Assembly (NCBI RefSeq): GCF_019670005.1
Contig: NZ_AP019783.1
Span: 1,322,501-1,386,500, forward strand
DNA from: Methylomagnum ishizawai
GTDB taxonomy: Bacteria; Pseudomonadota; Gammaproteobacteria; Methylococcales; Methylococcaceae
Direction: 5' to 3'
Length of the DNA stretch: 64,000 nucleotides
The notes beneath the pieces are model-generated. The model was not told where the DNA came from. It saw nothing but the letters and a program-made list of their open reading frames with translations, and made no database searches. The position numbers and the translations under genes are program-made. Below are positions 10,061 to 20,981 of the stretch, piece by piece. Position 1 is the first letter of the stretch. Each line of letters starts with the position of its first letter.

Positions 10061-10423
10061 GGAGTTGGCCGATAAGCCGGGTTCTGTCTTGGACAGCCAT
10101 TCATCTGGGACGCGCCTCGCGACGCGCCTCGAGCGACCTACCCGGGAGCCGTGCGGACCACACGTCCGGGTTACCCCGATGCCCCCCTATTTGGTCTTGC
10201 TCCGGGTGGGGTTTGCCCTGCCACCGCCGTTGCCGGCCGTGCGGTGCGCTCTTACCGCACCATTTCACCCTTACCCCGCCGGCCCGGAAGGACCGATGGG
10301 GCGGTATATTTTCTGTGGCACTTTCCATAGGCTCGCGCCTTCCAGGCATTACCTGGCACCCTGTCCTGTGGAGCCCGGACTTTCCTCCACCCCGAAGGGC
10401 AGCGGCTGCCTGGCCGACTCCGC
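10061..10423 (-). ncRNA. rnpB: RNase P RNA (class A)
   Basis: The minus strand carries the RNase P signature GGAGGAAAGTCCGGGC and the 3' consensus ACAGAACCCGGCTTAT. The two ends pair as helix P1 (GGAGUCGGCC with GGCCAACUCC), which sets the borders within a few bases. The pseudoknot and P-loop regions in between look intact. It is the catalytic RNA that trims the 5' leader of pre-tRNA. It runs antisense to, and converges with, cbbLS. Confidence 0.95.
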
Positions 10424-10428
10424 CGCCA

Positions 10429-10469
10429 AGTCTACCACGAAAAGCGGGGATATCTTGATCCAAGTCAAG
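10429..10469 (-). promoter_or_regulatory. rnpB promoter with an FNR-like box
   Basis: Reading the minus strand, an extended -10 (TGG then TAGACT) lies at 10437-10429, just before the RNA 5' end. Upstream is TTGACTTGGATCAA (10469-10456), which fits the FNR/Anr consensus TTGAT-N4-ATCAA at nine of ten fixed positions and also supplies a TTGACT hexamer. Whether the box is used is unknown. Confidence 0.45.
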
Positions 10470-10603
10470 AAGTGGCCCAGGGTTTGCCGTTATCCTAACC
10501 ACCAATGATGAAGCACTGGTTTACAGTGAATTCATTCCCCTACTCCTTGTCCCCCAATTCCGGGTGACATCCACCGAATTTTCGAATCCTCTGGGATGGT
10601 GTT

Positions 10604-10638
10604 GCGGGCTAAGGCATTGCCGAAGCCCGCTTTTTTTT
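10604..10638 (+). terminator. Orphan intrinsic terminator
   Basis: Stem GCGGGCT/AGCCCGC, 13-base loop, then eight T residues. No plus-strand gene lies upstream between cbbS (ended 600 bases earlier, across the antisense rnpB) and this point, so the transcript it ends is not identified. The flanking stretch 10424-10964 holds no protein gene I can support. Confidence 0.7.
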
Positions 10639-10718
10639 GCCCGCCGCCTGGTTTTCGGAACCCCCACCGCCCCCCCCGAAACCGCCGTTTTTCCCTTCTA
10701 ACTCAAGGACTCGCCGCG

Positions 10719-10747
10719 TTGAGGCAGTGGGGCATTTATGTTCTAAT
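10719..10747 (+). promoter_or_regulatory. Predicted promoter of the nqr operon
   Basis: TTGAGG (10719-10724), a 17-base spacer and TCTAAT (10742-10747) make a fair sigma-70 promoter. It predicts a 5' leader of roughly 210 bases before nqrA, in which short stems such as CGAG-CGAAC-CTCG are visible but no known riboswitch was recognised. Confidence 0.45.
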
Positions 10748-10940
10748 ACCGGACTGGTTTACCTAAGTCTTAGGATTGCGCCGAGCGAACCTCGCGTTGC
10801 GCGGTGTCCGAATTCCGGCCATGTCCGGGACGGCTCCCCGCCTTTCGGCGTGCCTTAAACCGAACGAAATCCTTGCACTCCCCCCTGCGTCTTCCTTGTG
10901 AACCATTGCGGGCCGCGATGAGGAGTGGTTTGGCCGTTAA

Positions 10941-12322
<1,382 letters not shown>

Positions 12323-12323
<1 letters not shown>

Positions 12324-13528
12324 TGTCCAGTACCCGGCAATTTCTAGACAAGCTACACCCGCACTTCGTCAAGGGCGGGAAGTTGGAGAAGCTGTATCCC
12401 GTCTACGAGATGGTGGATACCTTCCTCTATAGCCCGCCCGATGTCACCCACGGCTCGGCCCATGTCCGCGATGCGGTGGACCTGAAGCGGGTGATGACCT
12501 ATGTGTGGATCGCGGCCCTGCCGTGCATGTTGATGGCGATGTTCAACACCGGCTATCAGGCCAACGCCGCCATGCAGGCTTTGGGGCTTACCGAAGTTCC
12601 GAATTGGCGCGGTCTGATCCAGAACTTCTTCGGCTTCAATCCGAACAATCCCATTTCCGACCTCGTTCATGGCGCTTTGTATTTCCTGCCGGTCTACATC
12701 GTCACCTTGGTGGCGGGTGGTATCTGGGAAGTGTTGTTCGCTGTGGTGCGTAAGCACGATGTCAACGAAGGCTTTTTTGTTTCTTCCATTTTGTTCGCCC
12801 TGACCCTGCCGCCGGATATTCCCCTGTGGCAAGTCGCCCTTGGCATTTCCTTCGGCGTGGTCATCGGCAAGGAAATTTTCGGCGGTACCGGCAAGAACTT
12901 CTTGAACCCGGCCCTGACGGGCCGCGCTTTCCTCTACTTCGCGTATCCGGCTTCCATGTCGGGCGACGCGGTGTGGACGGCAGTGGACGGCTTCAGCGGC
13001 GCGACCGCCTTGGGCGTCGCGGCCATGGGCGGCGTGCAAGGCATCCACGATGCGGGCATTTCCTGGATTCAGACCTTCTTCGGGTTTGAACAGGGCTCCA
13101 TGGGTGAAACTTCCACCTTTGCTTGCTTGATTGGCGCAGCTTTCTTGCTCTACACCCGCATCGCCAACTACCGCATCATCGCGGGCGTCCTGGTCGGCAT
13201 GATCGCGACTTCCACCCTGTTGAACATCGTTGGCAGCGATTCCAACGCCATGTTCTCCATGCCGTGGTATTGGCACCTGACCCTGGGCGGTTTCGCCTTC
13301 GGCACGGTCTATATGGCCACCGATCCGGTCAGCGCGGCCCAAACTAACACGGGCCGGTGGATTTTCGGTGCCTTGATCGGCTTCATGACCGTCCTGATCC
13401 GCGTCGTCAACCCGGCGTTCCCGGAAGGCATCATGTTGGCGATCCTGTTCTCCAACATCTTCGCGCCGCTCATCGATTACGCGGTCATCAAGGCCAATAT
13501 CGCCCGGAGGGTCAGACGCCATGTCTAA
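12323..13528 (+). CDS. nqrB: Na+-NQR subunit B
   Basis: A 401-residue membrane subunit with about ten hydrophobic segments. The motif SGAT at 225-228 ([10 protein letters not shown]) carries Thr228, the residue family-wide that holds a covalent FMN by phosphoester. NqrB also contributes riboflavin binding and the Na+ path. It overlaps nqrC by 8 bases, indicating translational coupling. Confidence 0.96.
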
Positions 13529-14447
13529 TTCGGAAAATCTCAACGCCGCGCCGCCCCTGCCCAAAAGCAAGCTGGCGCAATATATCGAGACGGTGCAGCA
13601 GCGGATGCAGCCCATCCTCGACCTGCCCAACGACAGTTTCAAGAAGACGGTGATGGTGGCTTTGTGGCTGTGCCTCGCGGGCGCGGTCGTGGTCGCCGGT
13701 TCTGCCGTGTCGCTCAAGCCCTTGCAGGAAAGCAACAAGGCCCGCGACGAGAAGGTCAACATCCTGGAAGTCGCCGACCTGTTGAAGGCCGACACCGATG
13801 TGGACGCGGTGTTCAACAACATCGAAACCAAGATCGTGGACCTCGCGACCGGCGACACTGTCGATTCGGTCGATGCCAAGACCTACGATCAATGGAAGGC
13901 CGCGAAAGACCCCGGCATGAGCGACGCCATCCCGCCGGAAAAGGACATCGCCAGCATCAAGCGCAAGCCCAAATACGCCAAGGTCTACTTGGTGAAAGAG
14001 GGCGGCCAGCTCAAGTCGGTGATCCTGCCGGTCAATGGCTATGGCCTGTGGTCCACCATGTACGGCTTCATTTCCCTGGAAGCGGACGCCCAGACCGTGG
14101 TCGGCATGAACCTCTACGACCAGGCCGAAACCCCCGGCCTCGGCGGCGAGGTGGTCAACCCGAAATGGAAAGCCCTGTGGAAAGGCAAGAAGGTCTACAA
14201 CTTCACCGGCAAGGAACTGCACGAGAGCAACCTGAGCGAAAAGGGCCAGGCCATCGAAATCGGCGAAGTCGCTTTGGGCTTGGTCAAAGGTTCGGTCGAA
14301 CCCGGCAAGCCCGGTTCCGAATTCCAGGTGGACGCCCTGGCCGGCGCCACCCTCACCAGCCGCGGCGTGAGCAATCTCGTGCAGTACTGGATGGGCAAGG
14401 AAGGCTACGGCATCTATCTCGCCAAGCTTAGAAGCGCAAGAGGATAA
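13521..14447 (+). CDS. nqrC: Na+-NQR subunit C
   Basis: A 308-residue protein, a little longer than common family members (~260) because of an N-terminal extension before the single membrane helix (residues 44-64). The FMN-attachment motif is [10 protein letters not shown] with Thr277; Ala replaces the more usual Ser at 274, which should not affect the attached Thr. The periplasmic domain passes electrons between the covalent flavins of NqrC and NqrB. Confidence 0.95.
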   Translation: MSNSENLNAAPPLPKSKLAQYIETVQQRMQPILDLPNDSFKKTVMVALWLCLAGAVVVAGSAVSLKPLQESNKARDEKVNILEVADLLKADTDVDAVFNNIETKIVDLATGDTVDSVDAKTYDQWKAAKDPGMSDAIPPEKDIASIKRKPKYAKVYLVKEGGQLKSVILPVNGYGLWSTMYGFISLEADAQTVVGMNLYDQAETPGLGGEVVNPKWKALWKGKKVYNFTGKELHESNLSEKGQAIEIGEVALGLVKGSVEPGKPGSEFQVDALAGATLTSRGVSNLVQYWMGKEGYGIYLAKLRSARG

Positions 14448-14451
14448 ACCC

Positions 14452-15129
14452 ATGAACCTGAACGCAGAACACAAGAAAGTTCTTGTCGATCCGTTGGTGG
14501 ACAACAATCCCATCACCTTGCAGGTGTTGGGCATTTGTTCGGCGCTGGCGGTGACTTCCCAATTGTCCACGGCGCTCATCATGAGCTTGGCGCTGACCTC
14601 GGTCACGGCTTGCTCCAGCGCCGGGATCGCCTTGATCCGCAACCACATCCCGAGCAGCATCCGCATCATCGCGCAGATGGTCATCATCGCGTCCTTGGTG
14701 ATCGTGGTGGACCAGATGCTCAAGGCGTTCGCCTATGACATCAGCAAAAAGCTGTCGGTGTTCGTCGGTCTCATCATCACCAACTGTATCGTGATGGGCC
14801 GCGCCGAAGCCTATGCTATGAAGAATCCGCCCTGGGAAAGCTTCCTGGACGGCATCGGCAACGGTCTGGGCTACAGCCTGATCCTCGTCACCGTCGCCGT
14901 AGTCCGCGAACTGTTCGGCTCCGGCAAATTGCTGGGGTTGGACATCCTGCCCTTGGTCAAGGATGGCGGCTGGTACGTCCCGAACGGCCTGCTGCTGCTG
15001 CCGCCCAGCGCCTTCTTCCTGATCGGTTTGATTATCTGGGCGGTGCGTTCCTGGAAGCCGAAGCAGGTCGAAAAGGCCGACTTCGCCATCCAACCGGCCC
15101 ATGGTCTGGCTCACGGGGAGGCCCATTGA
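14452..15129 (+). CDS. nqrD: Na+-NQR subunit D
   Basis: A 225-residue integral membrane protein with six predicted helices. The start ([27 protein letters not shown]) is typical. Conserved Cys residues in CSALAV and [10 protein letters not shown] match the pair that, with NqrE, holds an intramembrane iron-sulfur centre. It is four bases behind nqrC and one base ahead of nqrE. Confidence 0.95.
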   Translation: MNLNAEHKKVLVDPLVDNNPITLQVLGICSALAVTSQLSTALIMSLALTSVTACSSAGIALIRNHIPSSIRIIAQMVIIASLVIVVDQMLKAFAYDISKKLSVFVGLIITNCIVMGRAEAYAMKNPPWESFLDGIGNGLGYSLILVTVAVVRELFGSGKLLGLDILPLVKDGGWYVPNGLLLLPPSAFFLIGLIIWAVRSWKPKQVEKADFAIQPAHGLAHGEAH

Positions 15130-15130
15130 T

Positions 15131-15739
15131 ATGGAAGCCTATATCAACCTCTTTATTAAGTCGGTCTTCATCGAGAACATGGCGCTCTCCTTCTTCCTGG
15201 GGATGTGCACCTTCATCGCCGTGTCGAAGAAGATCGAAACCGCCGTCGGCCTCGGCATCGCCGTCGTCATCGTGCAAACGCTGACGGTCCCGGCCAACAA
15301 CGTGATCTATTCCTACCTCCTGAAGGAAAACGCCCTGACCTGGGCGGGCATCCAAGGCGTGGACCTGTCGTTCATCGCCCTGATGGCCTGTATCGGCGTG
15401 ATCGCGGCCATCGTGCAAATCCTGGAAATGGTGCTGGATAAGTTCTTCCCCGCGCTCTACAACGCGCTGGGCATCTTCCTCCCGCTCATCACCGTGAACT
15501 GCGCGATCCTGGCCGGCAGCCTCTTCATGATCGAGCGCGATTACAACTTCAAGGAAAGCGTGGTGTACGGCGTCGGCAGCGGCTTCGGCTGGGCCTTGGC
15601 CATCGTGCTGATGGCCGGTGTGCGCGAAAAGCTGAAATACAGCGACGTGCCCGCCGGTTTGCGCGGTCTGGGCATCACGTTCATCACCGCGGGGCTGATG
15701 GCCTTGGGCTTCATGGCCTTCTCCGGTATTCAGCTATAA
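15131..15739 (+). CDS. nqrE: Na+-NQR subunit E
   Basis: A 202-residue integral membrane protein homologous to NqrD in inverted topology. It shows the typical start [26 protein letters not shown] and the second conserved Cys segment [11 protein letters not shown]. The ATG at 15131 is the family start; an in-frame ATG ten codons earlier overlaps nqrD without a ribosome site. Confidence 0.95.
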   Translation: MEAYINLFIKSVFIENMALSFFLGMCTFIAVSKKIETAVGLGIAVVIVQTLTVPANNVIYSYLLKENALTWAGIQGVDLSFIALMACIGVIAAIVQILEMVLDKFFPALYNALGIFLPLITVNCAILAGSLFMIERDYNFKESVVYGVGSGFGWALAIVLMAGVREKLKYSDVPAGLRGLGITFITAGLMALGFMAFSGIQL

Positions 15740-15754
15740 GGCGGGGCGGAAACG

Positions 15755-16975
15755 ATGTTGGAAATTATCCTGGGTGTATTGTTTTTCACGGTGATCGTGA
15801 TCGCCTTGGTCTTCGTCATTTTGGGGGCGAAATCCAAGCTGGTCGCGGAAGGCTCCGTGGAAGTTGTGATTAACGACGAGAAGAAAATCCAAGTGCCCAT
15901 CGGTGCCAAGCTGCTGACCGGGCTCGCGGATGCCAACCTGTTCGTGTCCTCCGCCTGTGGCGGCGGCGGCACTTGCGGCCAGTGCAAGGTGAAGGTGCAT
16001 GAAGGCGGCGGCGATATCCTGCCGACCGAGCTTTCGCACATCTCCAAGCGCGAGGCGAAGGATGGCGACCGTCTGGCTTGTCAGGTCACGGTCAAGCAGA
16101 ACATGAAGATCCACGTCCACGACGATGTGTTCGGCGTCAAGAAGTGGGAAACCACGGTGCGTTCGAACCACAACGTGGCGACCTTCATCAAGGAACTGGT
16201 GCTGGAACTGCCGAAGGGCCAAACCGTGGACTTCCGCGCGGGTGGCTACATCCAAATCGAATGTCCGCCCTACCATGCGAAGTTCAAGGACTTCGCGGTG
16301 GAAGAGCGCTTCCACGAGGATTGGGACAAGTACAACATTTGGCGCTACGAGTCCGTGGTCAAGGAACCGGCCATCCGCGCCTATTCCATGGCCAACTACC
16401 CGGAAGAAAGCGATATCATCATGCTCAACGTGCGTATCGCCACGCCGCCTCCGGGCCGCGACGAGATCCCGCCGGGCATCATGTCGTCCTATATCTTCAA
16501 CCTGAAGCCGGGCGACAAGGTCACCATCTCCGGGCCGTTCGGCGAATTCTTCGCCCGCGAGACCGACAAGGAAATGGTGTTCGTCGGCGGTGGCGCGGGT
16601 ATGGCCCCGATGCGTTCGCACATCTTCGACCAGCTGCGCCGCATCAAGACCAAGCGCAAGATAACCTTCTGGTACGGTGCCCGCAGCTTGCGCGAAATGT
16701 TCTACGTGGACGATTTCAACACCTTGCAGGCCGAGAACGAGAACTTCACCTGGCATATCGCGCTGTCCGAGCCGAAGCCGGAGGACAACTGGACCGGCTA
16801 CACCGGGTTCATCCATAACGTCCTGTTCGAGAACTACATCAAGAACCACCCGGCACCGGAAGACTGCGAGTACTACATGTGCGGCCCGCCCATGATGAAC
16901 TCCGCCGTCATCAAGATGCTGGTGGATAACGGCGTGGACCGCGAAAACATCATGCTGGACGACTTCGGCGGCTAA
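15755..16975 (+). CDS. nqrF: Na+-NQR subunit F (NADH-binding)
   Basis: A 406-residue subunit and the electron entry point. One N-terminal membrane helix (5-23) is followed by a [2Fe-2S] ferredoxin domain with Cys68, Cys74, Cys77 and Cys109. Next come the FAD domain ([11 protein letters not shown]) and the NADH domain ([15 protein letters not shown]), ending in the conserved MLDDFGG. It closes the nqrABCDEF operon, followed 28 bases later by a terminator. Confidence 0.97.
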   Translation: MLEIILGVLFFTVIVIALVFVILGAKSKLVAEGSVEVVINDEKKIQVPIGAKLLTGLADANLFVSSACGGGGTCGQCKVKVHEGGGDILPTELSHISKREAKDGDRLACQVTVKQNMKIHVHDDVFGVKKWETTVRSNHNVATFIKELVLELPKGQTVDFRAGGYIQIECPPYHAKFKDFAVEERFHEDWDKYNIWRYESVVKEPAIRAYSMANYPEESDIIMLNVRIATPPPGRDEIPPGIMSSYIFNLKPGDKVTISGPFGEFFARETDKEMVFVGGGAGMAPMRSHIFDQLRRIKTKRKITFWYGARSLREMFYVDDFNTLQAENENFTWHIALSEPKPEDNWTGYTGFIHNVLFENYIKNHPAPEDCEYYMCGPPMMNSAVIKMLVDNGVDRENIMLDDFGG

Positions 16976-17002
16976 TTCCCACCGGGTCCGATGGCTTGAG
17001 GA

Positions 17003-17036
17003 AGCGGAGGGTGTTTCGGCACCCTCCGCTTTTATT
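17003..17036 (+). terminator. Intrinsic terminator after nqrF
   Basis: An 11-bp stem AGCGGAGGGTG/CACCCTCCGCT around TTTCGG is followed by a T-rich run. Confidence 0.9.
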
Positions 17037-17108
17037 TTTTGGGAAAAGGAGTAAATTCCTCGTCCCATTCCATCCACCCCAAATACCGATATTTTCCGAG
17101 GATCGATC

Positions 17109-17300
17109 ATGGCTATCTTCCTGGTTACTTTCGTCATCATCGCCGTGGTGATCGCGCTCATGGCCATCGGCGTCATGTTTGGCCGCGCCGCCATCAAAGG
17201 TTCTTGCGGCGGGGTCAACAGCGATTGCGCCTGCGCCACCAAGTGCGACAAGCGGCTGAAATGGGAGGCCGAACAAACCAAGCTGGCCGCCCAGGAATAG
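17109..17300 (+). CDS. nqrM: Na+-NQR maturation factor NqrM
   Basis: A 63-residue protein with one N-terminal helix and a Cys cluster (GSCGG...DCACATKCDK, four Cys). That is the pattern of NqrM, the small factor needed to deliver iron to the NqrD/NqrE centre. It follows nqrF across a terminator, so it is likely transcribed separately or by read-through. Confidence 0.9.
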   Translation: MAIFLVTFVIIAVVIALMAIGVMFGRAAIKGSCGGVNSDCACATKCDKRLKWEAEQTKLAAQE

Positions 17301-17401
17301 CCGGCGACGGCGGCGGGTCCGGCGCCGCGCTCCATTCCACCCGCCCACGATCCGCCGCTGCGTGACCCATAGCGGCCCAAGAACAAGAAGGAGCAGGAAC
17401 C

Positions 17402-17797
17402 ATGTTGGCGAACATCGGCGTGCGCGAGCACATGACCGCGAATCCTTTGGTATTCAGCCCGGAGTTGGACGTATTCGAAGCGATACGCCAGCTCATCGAC
17501 CATAAAATCACCGGAGCGCCGGTGGTGGACGCCAAGGGCAAGCTGGTGGGGGTGTTTTCGGAACTGGATTGTATGAAGCTGGCGGTGGAGGCGTCCTATC
17601 ACGAGGGGATGCCGGGCAAGGTGGGCGATAACATGACCACCGATTTCAAAGCGGTCGGCGGCGATACCAGCATCCTCGAAGCCGCCGAAATCTTCGCCAA
17701 AAGCCCCTTGCGCAACCTGCCCGTGGTGGATGGGAGCCATGTGGTGGGTATCCTCAGCCGGGTGGACGTGCTGAAAGCGGTCATCAAAATCTGGTGA
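17402..17797 (+). CDS. CBS-domain pair protein
   Basis: A 131-residue protein that is almost entirely two CBS motifs (about 5-60 and 70-128), each ending in the usual VVD.KG.LVGVFSELD or VVDGSHVVGILSRVD. CBS pairs bind adenosyl nucleotides and act as cytoplasmic sensors, but stand-alone versions have no fixed role. A possible GAAGGAGCAGG ribosome site precedes the ATG. Confidence 0.88.
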   Translation: MLANIGVREHMTANPLVFSPELDVFEAIRQLIDHKITGAPVVDAKGKLVGVFSELDCMKLAVEASYHEGMPGKVGDNMTTDFKAVGGDTSILEAAEIFAKSPLRNLPVVDGSHVVGILSRVDVLKAVIKIW

Positions 17798-17807
17798 GCC
17801 CCTGCCC

Positions 17808-19235
17808 GTGACCGCCACCTTCTACTGGTACGACTACGAAACCTTCGGGGCCGATCCGCGGGTGGATCGCCCCGCCCAATTCGCCGGACTCCGCACCGAC
17901 GCCGATCTGAATCCCATCGCCGCGCCCTTGGTGCGGTATTGCCGCCCCGCCCCGGATTGCCTGCCCCATCCCGACGCCTGCCTGATTACCGGCATCACGC
18001 CGCAAGTCGCCCGGCGCGAGGGTCTGCCCGAAGCCGAATTCATCGCCGAAATCAACGCCGAGTTCTCGCTGCCCGGCACCTGCGTGGCCGGGTTCAACAA
18101 TCTGCGCTTCGACGACGAAGTGACCCGCCACAGCCTCTACCGCAATCTGCTCGATCCCTACGCCCGCGAATGGCGCAACGGCAATTCCCGCTGGGATATA
18201 ATCGACCCGCTACGATTGGCCCGCGCCTTGCGCCCCGAAGGCATCGTCTGGCCCGACGACGCCACCACCGGACGCCCCAGTTTCCGCTTGCAGGCGCTGA
18301 CCGCGGCCAATGGCATCGCCCATGACGATGCCCACGACGCGCTGGCCGATGTCCAGGCCACCATTGCCATGGCCCGCTTGCTGCGCGAACGCCAGCCCAG
18401 GCTGTTCCGGTTCTTGCTGGACCACCGGAGCAAACAGAAAGCCGCCGATTTGCTGGGCTTGGGCAAGCTGACGCCGGTGATCCACGCTTCCGAGAAATTC
18501 CCCGCCGAGCGCCATTGCATCGGCGTCGTGGTGGCTTTGGCGCGGCATCCGGTCCATCCGAATGGCATCGTGGTCTACGATCTCGCCTTCGATCCCACGC
18601 CGCTGCTGACGCTGGACGCCGCCACCCTGCGCCAGCGCCTTTATACCCCGGTGGCCGATTTGCCCGCGGGGGTCGAGCGCCTGCACCTCAAGACCGTGCA
18701 TATCAATAAATGCCCGGTCCTCGCACCATTGCAAACGATGCGACCCCAGGATGGCGAGCGTTTGGGCTTGGATATGCGGCGCTGTCTCGAACATCTGGAC
18801 ATGCTGCGCGGCGCTCCCGACCTCGCGGCCAAGGTCCAGCAGATCGTGGGCGGCGAACGGGAAGAAGTCCTGGCCGACGTCGCCACCGACCCCGACACAA
18901 TGCTCTACGGCGGCGGTTTTTTCAGCGACCGCGACCGGGCCACGCTGGATTATCTGCGCGGCCTGCCGCCCGCCGAATTGGGCCGGGCCAGGCCGGTGTT
19001 CGAGGATGAACGCCTGCCGGAAATGCTGTTCCGCTACCGGGCGCGGAATTACCCGGAAACCCTCGACGCCACCGAAACCGCCCGCTGGGAAAGCTTCCGC
19101 CGCGGACGCCTGCGGGCCGCCCAAGGCGCTTATGAAGCCCGGTTGCGGGAATTGGAAGCCGGGCCGGACGCGGGGCCGGAACATCGGCGGGTGCTGGCCG
19201 AACTCGCGGCCTACCTCCGGGAAATCCTCCCTTAA
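17808..19235 (+). CDS. sbcB: Exodeoxyribonuclease I
   Basis: A 475-residue protein matching the ~475 of E. coli ExoI. The DEDD exonuclease fold shows YDYETFG (first Asp and Glu), GFNNLRFDDE (second Asp) and HDDAHDALADV (last Asp), followed by the SH3-like and C-terminal domains. It digests single-stranded DNA 3' to 5' in recombination and mismatch repair. The GTG at 17808 is required to include the YWYDYETFG motif and lies only ten bases after the CBS gene. Confidence 0.93.
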   Translation: MTATFYWYDYETFGADPRVDRPAQFAGLRTDADLNPIAAPLVRYCRPAPDCLPHPDACLITGITPQVARREGLPEAEFIAEINAEFSLPGTCVAGFNNLRFDDEVTRHSLYRNLLDPYAREWRNGNSRWDIIDPLRLARALRPEGIVWPDDATTGRPSFRLQALTAANGIAHDDAHDALADVQATIAMARLLRERQPRLFRFLLDHRSKQKAADLLGLGKLTPVIHASEKFPAERHCIGVVVALARHPVHPNGIVVYDLAFDPTPLLTLDAATLRQRLYTPVADLPAGVERLHLKTVHINKCPVLAPLQTMRPQDGERLGLDMRRCLEHLDMLRGAPDLAAKVQQIVGGEREEVLADVATDPDTMLYGGGFFSDRDRATLDYLRGLPPAELGRARPVFEDERLPEMLFRYRARNYPETLDATETARWESFRRGRLRAAQGAYEARLRELEAGPDAGPEHRRVLAELAAYLREILP

Positions 19236-19297
19236 TCGGCTGGCGGGTTTGCCTTATACTTCCGCGCTTTGTTCGCCACAACTCTTGGGAGATATTG

Positions 19298-19834
19298 ATG
19301 AAAAAGCTGTTGTCCATCGTCGCCGCCGGTTCCTTGTTGTGGGCGGGTCTGGCCGAAGCCCATGGCCCCACCCGCCAGAAGATGGTGGAAACCATCGAGA
19401 TCAACGCCGCGCCGGAAGCCGTGTGGGCCTTGGTCGGCGATTATGCCCATCCCGAAAAATGGATGCCCCCGGTGGAAAGCACCACGACCACCAGCGGCAA
19501 TGAAAAAGGCTCGGTCCGCGAATTGCACATCAAATCCGGCGGCACCTTGAAAGAAGAACTCAAGGACATCGACGCCGCCAAGATGAGCCTCAAGTACAAG
19601 GCCATCGACCCGACCGATCCCAAAGTCCTGCCGGTCAACAACTACGCCTCCGAAATCAGCGTCGAAGCCAACGGCGCGGGCGGCAGCAAGGTGGAGTGGA
19701 AAGGGGCCTATTACCGCTGGTTCCTGAACAACAACCCGCCCGAAGGCGAGAACGAAGAAGCCGCCAACAGCGTGGTCGGCAAGATCTACAAGGACAGCCT
19801 CGCCAACCTGAAAGCCCTGGTCGAAAAGAAATAA
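19298..19834 (+). CDS. MxaD-like periplasmic SRPBCC protein
   Basis: A 178-residue protein with a signal peptide (LSIVAAGSLLWAGLAEA). The mature protein starts HGPTRQKMVETIEINAAPEAVW and has one SRPBCC (START-like) domain. MxaD of methylotrophs has this size, export signal and HGPT.QKV start, and is associated with methanol dehydrogenase and its cytochrome cL; the family link is a resemblance, not proof. ATG 19298 is chosen over a TTG one codon before. It runs into a beta-propeller gene six bases later, so the pair is an operon. Confidence 0.7.
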   Translation: MKKLLSIVAAGSLLWAGLAEAHGPTRQKMVETIEINAAPEAVWALVGDYAHPEKWMPPVESTTTTSGNEKGSVRELHIKSGGTLKEELKDIDAAKMSLKYKAIDPTDPKVLPVNNYASEISVEANGAGGSKVEWKGAYYRWFLNNNPPEGENEEAANSVVGKIYKDSLANLKALVEKK

Positions 19835-19840
19835 GCGGCC

Positions 19841-20821
19841 ATGTTCGCGCTCGGCGAAAAATCCCTGCAAGCGGCGGCCTTGGCCGCCGCTTGCTTTTGC
19901 GCGGGTGGCGGTGCGGCGGCGGCACCGTTCGCCTATATCACCAACCAGAAGGACGATTCCGTCTCGGTCATCGACACCGCCAGCGGCCAGGTGGTGAAAA
20001 CCCTCGCCGTCGGCGGGCAACCGGCGGGCGTGGCGACCAGCCGCGATGGCGCGGTGGTCGCCATCAGCAATCCGGCCGGCAAGCAAATCACCCTCATCGA
20101 CGGGCGCGCCCAATCCGTGTGGGCCTCCCTTCCCGTGGGCGAGGGACCGTTGGGGCTGGCCATGGATGCGCGGGGTGGCCGGGTGTTCGTCGCCGATTTC
20201 TACGAGAACTACCTGTCGGTGCTGGACGTGGCGGAGCAACGGGTCGTTAAGCGGATTCCCGTGGGCAGCCATCCCGCCGGCGTGCTGGTCGACCCCGATG
20301 GCGCGAAAATCTACGTGGCGAACCGCGACGACGATTCGGTGTCCGCCATCGACGCCGCCACGCTGGAAGTGGGGAAGACCGTGCGGGTCGGCAAACACCC
20401 GTTCGGCCTTTTGGTGGTCGGCAAGCACCTGTTCGCGGCCAATGTGGAAGGCAACGATGTGTCGGTGGTCGATACCGGGCGCATGGAAGTGGTGAAGCAC
20501 ATCCCGGTGGGCGACCGGCCTTATGCCTTGGCCGCGGCCCTGGGCGGCTCGCGGGTGTTCGTGACCAACCAGTACGACAACACCCTGTCGGTGATCGATA
20601 CCCGGAAGCTGGAAACCGTGGCCAGCGTCAAGGTCGGCGAATACCCGGAAGGCATCGCCTCGCACCCGGACGACCGCCATGTCTATGTCGCCAACTGGTT
20701 CAACAACACGGTGTCGGTGGTCGATGCCCAAAACCTCAAGGTCGAGAAAACCATCCTGACCGGCGATGGCAGCCGGGCGTTCGGGCAGTTCATACCGTTG
20801 GGGGAGGCGACGGCGCGTTAG
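19841..20821 (+). CDS. Periplasmic YVTN-type beta-propeller protein
   Basis: A 326-residue exported protein made of about seven ~42-residue repeats, each with the pattern VFVAN/YVAN-x-x-DDSVSVID-x-x-x-x-x-V (for instance YITNQKDDSVSVIDTASGQV and YVANWFNNTVSVVDAQNLKV). Such propellers are protein scaffolds or cofactor binders. They recur next to quinoprotein dehydrogenases and also share a fold with the heme d1 proteins encoded just downstream. No CXXCH heme site is present. Its exact role is unknown. Confidence 0.75.
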   Translation: MFALGEKSLQAAALAAACFCAGGGAAAAPFAYITNQKDDSVSVIDTASGQVVKTLAVGGQPAGVATSRDGAVVAISNPAGKQITLIDGRAQSVWASLPVGEGPLGLAMDARGGRVFVADFYENYLSVLDVAEQRVVKRIPVGSHPAGVLVDPDGAKIYVANRDDDSVSAIDAATLEVGKTVRVGKHPFGLLVVGKHLFAANVEGNDVSVVDTGRMEVVKHIPVGDRPYALAAALGGSRVFVTNQYDNTLSVIDTRKLETVASVKVGEYPEGIASHPDDRHVYVANWFNNTVSVVDAQNLKVEKTILTGDGSRAFGQFIPLGEATAR

Positions 20822-20855
20822 GGCCGCGTTGGATCCAGGCCGGTCCGGTGGTCTG

Positions 20856-20896
20856 TTGACAGGGATGGAATAATTGTTTAGAGTCGATACTATAAT
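20856..20896 (+). promoter_or_regulatory. FNR/DNR-like class II promoter of the nir operon
   Basis: A perfect TATAAT lies at 20891-20896 with no -35 at the right distance. Instead TTGAC-AGGG-ATGGA (20856-20869), a partial FNR box, is centred about 40.5 bases before the predicted start site near 20903, the position used by class II FNR/DNR activators. The right half-site is degenerate (three of five). A GGGGCTGG/CCGGCCCC hairpin follows at 20903-20922. Confidence 0.5.
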
Positions 20897-20981
20897 TGGT
20901 CGGGGCTGGTTTTCCGGCCCCCGCATAAAATAAATCCAGCGGCCATGGCCGGACCCACTTTGCGCGAGGTTTTTTGTCCCC

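Noticed and set aside
10059-10508. Plus-strand protein frame over 10059-10508
   Set aside because: The bases are the complement of RNase P RNA, whose conserved motifs are unmistakable.
15734-17818. Long antisense frame opposite nqrF and the CBS gene (694 codons)
   Set aside because: It covers firmly identified genes, has no ribosome site and reads as compositional shadow.
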